Shown here piece after piece: positions 61,385 to 64,000 of a DNA stretch of 64,000 nt. Within the stretch, counting starts at the first letter, position 1. The number at the start of each line of letters is the position of its first letter. The stretch comes from AP-15 sp963703855. GTDB taxonomy: Bacteria > Pseudomonadota > Alphaproteobacteria > ATCC43930 > CGMCC-115725. The stretch lies in the NCBI GenBank assembly GCA_963703855.1, contig CAVPFW010000026.1, positions 215,336 to 279,335 of the forward strand, given 5' to 3'. The position numbers and the translations under genes are program-made. The notes under the pieces were generated by a model. That model searched no databases and was not told the origin of the DNA. It worked only from the letters and a program-made list of their open reading frames with translations.

Positions 61385-61912
61385 TCACGACGCTTCTTCC
61401 CCCACCTCTCTCGACAGTGCGCTGGCGACATCCCTGTTGATTTGGCTTGCGGTCCTTATGTCGTCCGCGATGAGGAAAGGGAGCAGGTGGTCTTCGCACG
61501 AGCAAGAACCCATTCCCCCGGTGTTCAGGCCGCGATCCCCCGACAACGCGCGCTTGTGGTCTTGGACCGCGACACGCGTGAATGACTTGCTCGACTCCAA
61601 TTGCGCGAGCGCCTGGCTTGGCCCAACACAAGGTATTCCTAATTCCCGTAAGCAATCCACAACCCCAGCAGCGAGCGGCTCTTCAGGTCCAATAACGGCA
61701 AAGTCGGGCCTAATCTCGCGAGCCAATTCTCTGACTCTCTTCCGGTCGTCGGTTTTGCCGACGGTGACCTTCGCCTTGGCGCGGAGCCCTGGATTACAGA
61801 CTTCCGATAGAATGTAGAGTTCCTTATCCCTGATACTTCTGTAAAGCGCGGTCGCGATGGCATCGAGGCGGCCCGATTTGCCGATCACCAGAATTTGCAA
61901 AGCCTTGGTCAT
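61385..61912 (-). pseudogene. PurD-like phosphoribosylamine-glycine ligase with internal deletion and truncated 3' end
   Basis: Frame begins MTKALQILVIGKSGRLDAIA, then AVIGPEEPLAAGVVDCLREL, GIPCVGPSQALAQLESSKSF (the N-domain of PurD). Immediately after, VAVQDHKRALSGDRGLNTGG and MGSCSCEDHLLPFLIADDIR join in frame; in a normal PurD these are separated by ~130-150 residues including the ATP-binding lobe. It ends at EVGEEAS, just at the IS256 right end. A purine-synthesis role is therefore lost here; an intact purD must exist elsewhere. Confidence 0.7.
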
Positions 61913-62171
61913 TGGGTCGTCCTGAGCGTTGCTGAGAGCGAGGGTTGCCGGGGTTTATCGACGCCGTAGTTGCCAGCCGGTTACGGGCGGGGCAGCCACG
62001 GCGACGGATTGTCCGGCGGTGTCGCTCCACGAACTCCTCAATTACGCGACGGATGAGCCAAGCGGTTGCAACCTTGTGGGTCCTCGCCATCGCTTCAAAT
62101 CGCATAAAGGTTTGCTGGTCGAGCGTGCTGGAGACCCGGCGGGTTTCTAGGGAGGTCTTGGGTCGAGCCAT
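61824..62171 (-). CDS. RHH (CopG-like) DNA-binding protein, end possibly altered
   Basis: A 115-residue frame whose first ~55 residues form a ribbon-helix-helix: ETRRVSSTLDQQTFMRFEAM, ARTHKVATAWLIRRVIEEFV and an Arg-rich RHRRTIRRRG. The rest (NPGNPRSQQRSGRPNDQGFA) looks non-native and overlaps the purD-like start, so the natural stop may have been lost. It may once have been an antitoxin or a plasmid-type regulator. Confidence 0.5.
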   Translation of the reverse strand: MARPKTSLETRRVSSTLDQQTFMRFEAMARTHKVATAWLIRRVIEEFVERHRRTIRRRGCPARNRLATTASINPGNPRSQQRSGRPNDQGFANSGDRQIGPPRCHRDRALQKYQG

Positions 62172-62463
62172 ACGTGACACTTGCTGCGGTAAGGAGCCTA
62201 GCGCGCTTTACGCCCATGACCAAACGAATCGCCCCCGGAACGCCAAGTGCTGACCAAGGTTCCGTACCACCGGAATCCGCGAGGCTACTGCGAGGAGGTC
62301 CGCCTTTTGTATCGGCCAAGAGCCGTGCTGACAAGGACAGCGGGGGGTACGGGAGACGGACACCTGCGATGATCTGCCCGGAATCCAAGCCCACGGGGAT
62401 TAGCACCTGCGGTGTCAGGGCTACGTGCACGCCGCGCGCAACTTCCGATCTGCGGATTCCGAC

Positions 62464-63405
62464 TGAAGTCGCCCGGGATTCCGGATGATCTCGCCCGGTT
62501 AGAGGGCGTCTCTGCTGGCCCGCTTAGGGTCCGTTCTTTGGCTTTGCCACGGGAGGGGACGATGCCAGCAGAGAGGATCGCGATGCGCCAGGTGCGCGAC
62601 GTGCTTCGGTTGAAGGCTGCCGGGGTATCCGGCAACGAGATCGCCCGCCGGGTCGGGGTGGCGTCGTCGACCGTCCGGCTGACACTGAAGCGGCTCGCGG
62701 TCGCCGGGCTGAACTGGCCATTGCCGGCCGAGCTGACCGACGCGGCGCTGGAAGCGCAGCTTTTTACAGCGGTCGGCAAGAAGCAGGGTCATCGCCGCCG
62801 CGCCGAGCCCGATTGGGCGGCGGTTCACCGCGAGCTGAAGCGCAAGCACGTCACGCGGCAGATCCCGTTGGACGAGTACATCGAGCGGCATCCCGACGGG
62901 TATCGCTACTCGCGCTTTTGCGAGCTGTACCGGGGCGGGGCCTCGCGCATCCGGTCACGATGCGGCAGACCCATGCCGGCGGCGACAAGCTGTTTGTCGA
63001 CTATGCCGGCGACGCGGTGCCGGTGATCGTCGACCGGCTGACCGGCAAGACCCGGCCGGCACAGATCTTTGTCGCGGTCCTGGGCGCCTCCAACTTCACC
63101 TATGCCGAGGCCAGCTGGACCCAGGCGCTCGCCGACTGGATCGGCGCCCATACCCGGGCTTTCGAGGCGATCGGTGGGGTGCCGAACCTATGCCGACGCC
63201 ATCCTCGACCGCCTCGTCCACAACGCCCATCGCATCGATCTCGCCGGCGACAGCCTGCGACGAACCCGACCAAGATCAGCTCTCAGGGATTGACCAGCGG
63301 TACGCTTTCGTCGAAACAAACACTGGCCAGTAGGACGCCTCAAGCGGGCGACATCATGTCGGAACAGCGGGCGACATGATCTCGGAATGACCGAGCGACT
63401 TCGCC
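62464..63405 (+). mobile_element. internally deleted IS21-family element
   Basis: Left end GAAGTCGCCCGGGATTCCGG, then ATGATCTCGCCCGG (62464-62500), pairs with the complement of 63368-63403 (gcgggcgacatgatctcgga, then atgaccgagcgacttcg). A second, partial end repeat lies at 63340-63365 (gcgggcgacatcatgtcgga), as IS21 has multiple end repeats. Only ~0.94 kb separates the ends instead of ~2-2.5 kb, so most of istA and istB is gone. Confidence 0.7.
62562..63293 (+). pseudogene. istA 5' part fused to istB 3' end (IS21 transposase remnant)
   Basis: From ATG 62562 (GGAGGGGACG upstream): MPAERIAMRQVRDVLRLKAA, GVSGNEIARRVGVASSTVRL (HTH), then a frameshift near 62940, KLFVDYAGDAVPVIVDRLTG (first catalytic Asp of istA) and SWTQALADWIGAHTRAFEAI. 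Near 63190 the sequence jumps to YADAILDRLVHNAHRIDLAG, then DSLRR, the C-terminus of the IstB ATPase, ending at TGA 63291. About 1.2 kb was removed between them. Confidence 0.75.
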
Positions 63406-63410
63406 AGAAT

Positions 63411-64000
63411 CCCCACCGATGCAAGAGTGAAGCGACTCGGAGACGTAGCGACGTAGCCGAGCAAGGGGCGAGCGCTTCGAACGTGCACGGCGCGCCCGAA
63501 TTCCGAAAAAACGGCCCCGGTTCGGAAGCCCGGTAGAAATTTCGCTTCAGCCCGTCGTCGCTCCCTTGTTTTCCCCGAACTGACCGCTTATCCGGCTGAG
63601 CGCGGGGTGGCCGACCGGGTGACTCGATTTTAGGACGGCGAGATAAAAGCACCGCCGGCGGCCGGGGTGCATGTGGTTGGTTGGATTGGATTTTCCTGTC
63701 GGCTCCCGCCATGCCCTGCTGCCGCTTGACGTGAAAATCGTAAGAAATCAATTGTCACAGCGCCGTCGTACCTACCAAAGCTCGCCGATGCCCGCCGTGA
63801 AGGGGAGCGAATACAAAGCCGCGATTCTTGAGCACGCTTCCGCCGGTCGCCTGCACCGCGTCGCGGTGGCTTGCCTCCGCGCGTCTGCATAGGTGTCCCG
63901 TGCGGTCGCACGTTCCGCAGCGAGTTCGGGCCGTGGGATACCTTGGGGATACCTAGACCACGGCGTTTTTCGCGGCTTTCTCTCTATGCTATGAAAAGCT
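63411..64000. other. terminal region, no recognisable gene
   Basis: The last 590 nt show only short open frames on both strands (for example 63188-63751 reverse, 63671-63892 forward) with no domains or convincing ribosome sites. The composition and adjacency to the IS21 end suggest insertion-prone intergenic DNA. It could also be the edge of a gene lying beyond the window. Confidence 0.4.

Noticed and set aside
63671..63892. Small plus-strand frame near the window end
   Set aside because: No ribosome site or domain; composition does not resemble the neighbouring genes.
1..64000. tRNA or rRNA genes
   Set aside because: I scanned the intergenic regions for T-loop and rRNA-like sequences and found none that I could defend.

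Overview
The window reads as chromosomal DNA of a high-G+C alphaproteobacterium, probably a soil or rhizosphere member of the Hyphomicrobiales or Rhodospirillales. This is inferred from the strong G/C third-position bias, the overlapping ATGA/GTGA gene starts, the gene families present, and extragenic palindromes of the 'cccgcgaaagcggg' and 'gtcattgcgag..gaagcaatc' types. I saw no rRNA gene, tRNA gene, CRISPR array or replication origin.

Layout. (1) 1-16 kb is metabolic: a nearly complete cinA; a D-2-hydroxyacid dehydrogenase divergent from an FMN alpha-hydroxyacid oxidase; a VOC protein; a class III nucleotidyl cyclase overlapping a TsdA-like dihaem cytochrome; a secreted LVIVD propeller; a glycogen-debranching-type enzyme with an FlK-type thioesterase; an OmpA lipoprotein; an SMP-30 lactonase; and a class III CoA-transferase. 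(2) 16-27.7 kb has an NHL propeller, a DUF2846 lipoprotein, a PEP-CTERM protein flanked by a duplicated gene start, a luciferase-like oxidoreductase with a GlcG protein, DUF5131 and DUF3750 genes, an 18-nt repeat array, an EthD-like protein divergent from an amidohydrolase, an ArsR-SRPBCC-DUF899 operon and an SDR. (3) 28-30 kb is lower in G+C and holds orphan genes and an MNT gene whose HEPN partner is broken. (4) 30-40.3 kb is a catabolic island: an HsaA/acyl-CoA-dehydrogenase-like flavin monooxygenase, TetR, P450 (frameshifted), a 3Fe-4S ferredoxin, a second amidohydrolase, an ABM monooxygenase, a GH16-like protein, a BphB-like dihydrodiol dehydrogenase (frameshifted) and both subunits of a Rieske dioxygenase. 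(5) 40.6-53.3 kb has an RND efflux pair, a tandem pair of luciferase-like oxidoreductases with an alpha/beta hydrolase, a low-G+C fragment resembling the N-terminus of a reverse transcriptase, a toxin-first PIN/RHH module, an ATP-grasp ligase, an AtzF-type amidase and a cupin. (6) 53.7-64 kb is a decay zone: frameshifted mazE-like and emrAB-like genes, one intact zinc alcohol dehydrogenase, an IS110 element, a truncated 3-methyladenine glycosylase, a frameshifted IS256 copy with terminal repeats, a purD-like gene with an internal deletion, and an IS21 remnant in which istA is joined to the end of istB.

How it fits together. The intact genes suggest oxidative use of aromatic or hydroxy-acid compounds: ring dihydroxylation and rearomatisation (Rieske plus BphB-like), P450 and flavin monooxygenation, ACMSD-type amidohydrolases, and CoA transfer. 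Efflux genes lie alongside. No substrate can be assigned from sequence alone. A striking property is the number of broken genes, many of them with internal deletions that fuse the two ends of one gene.
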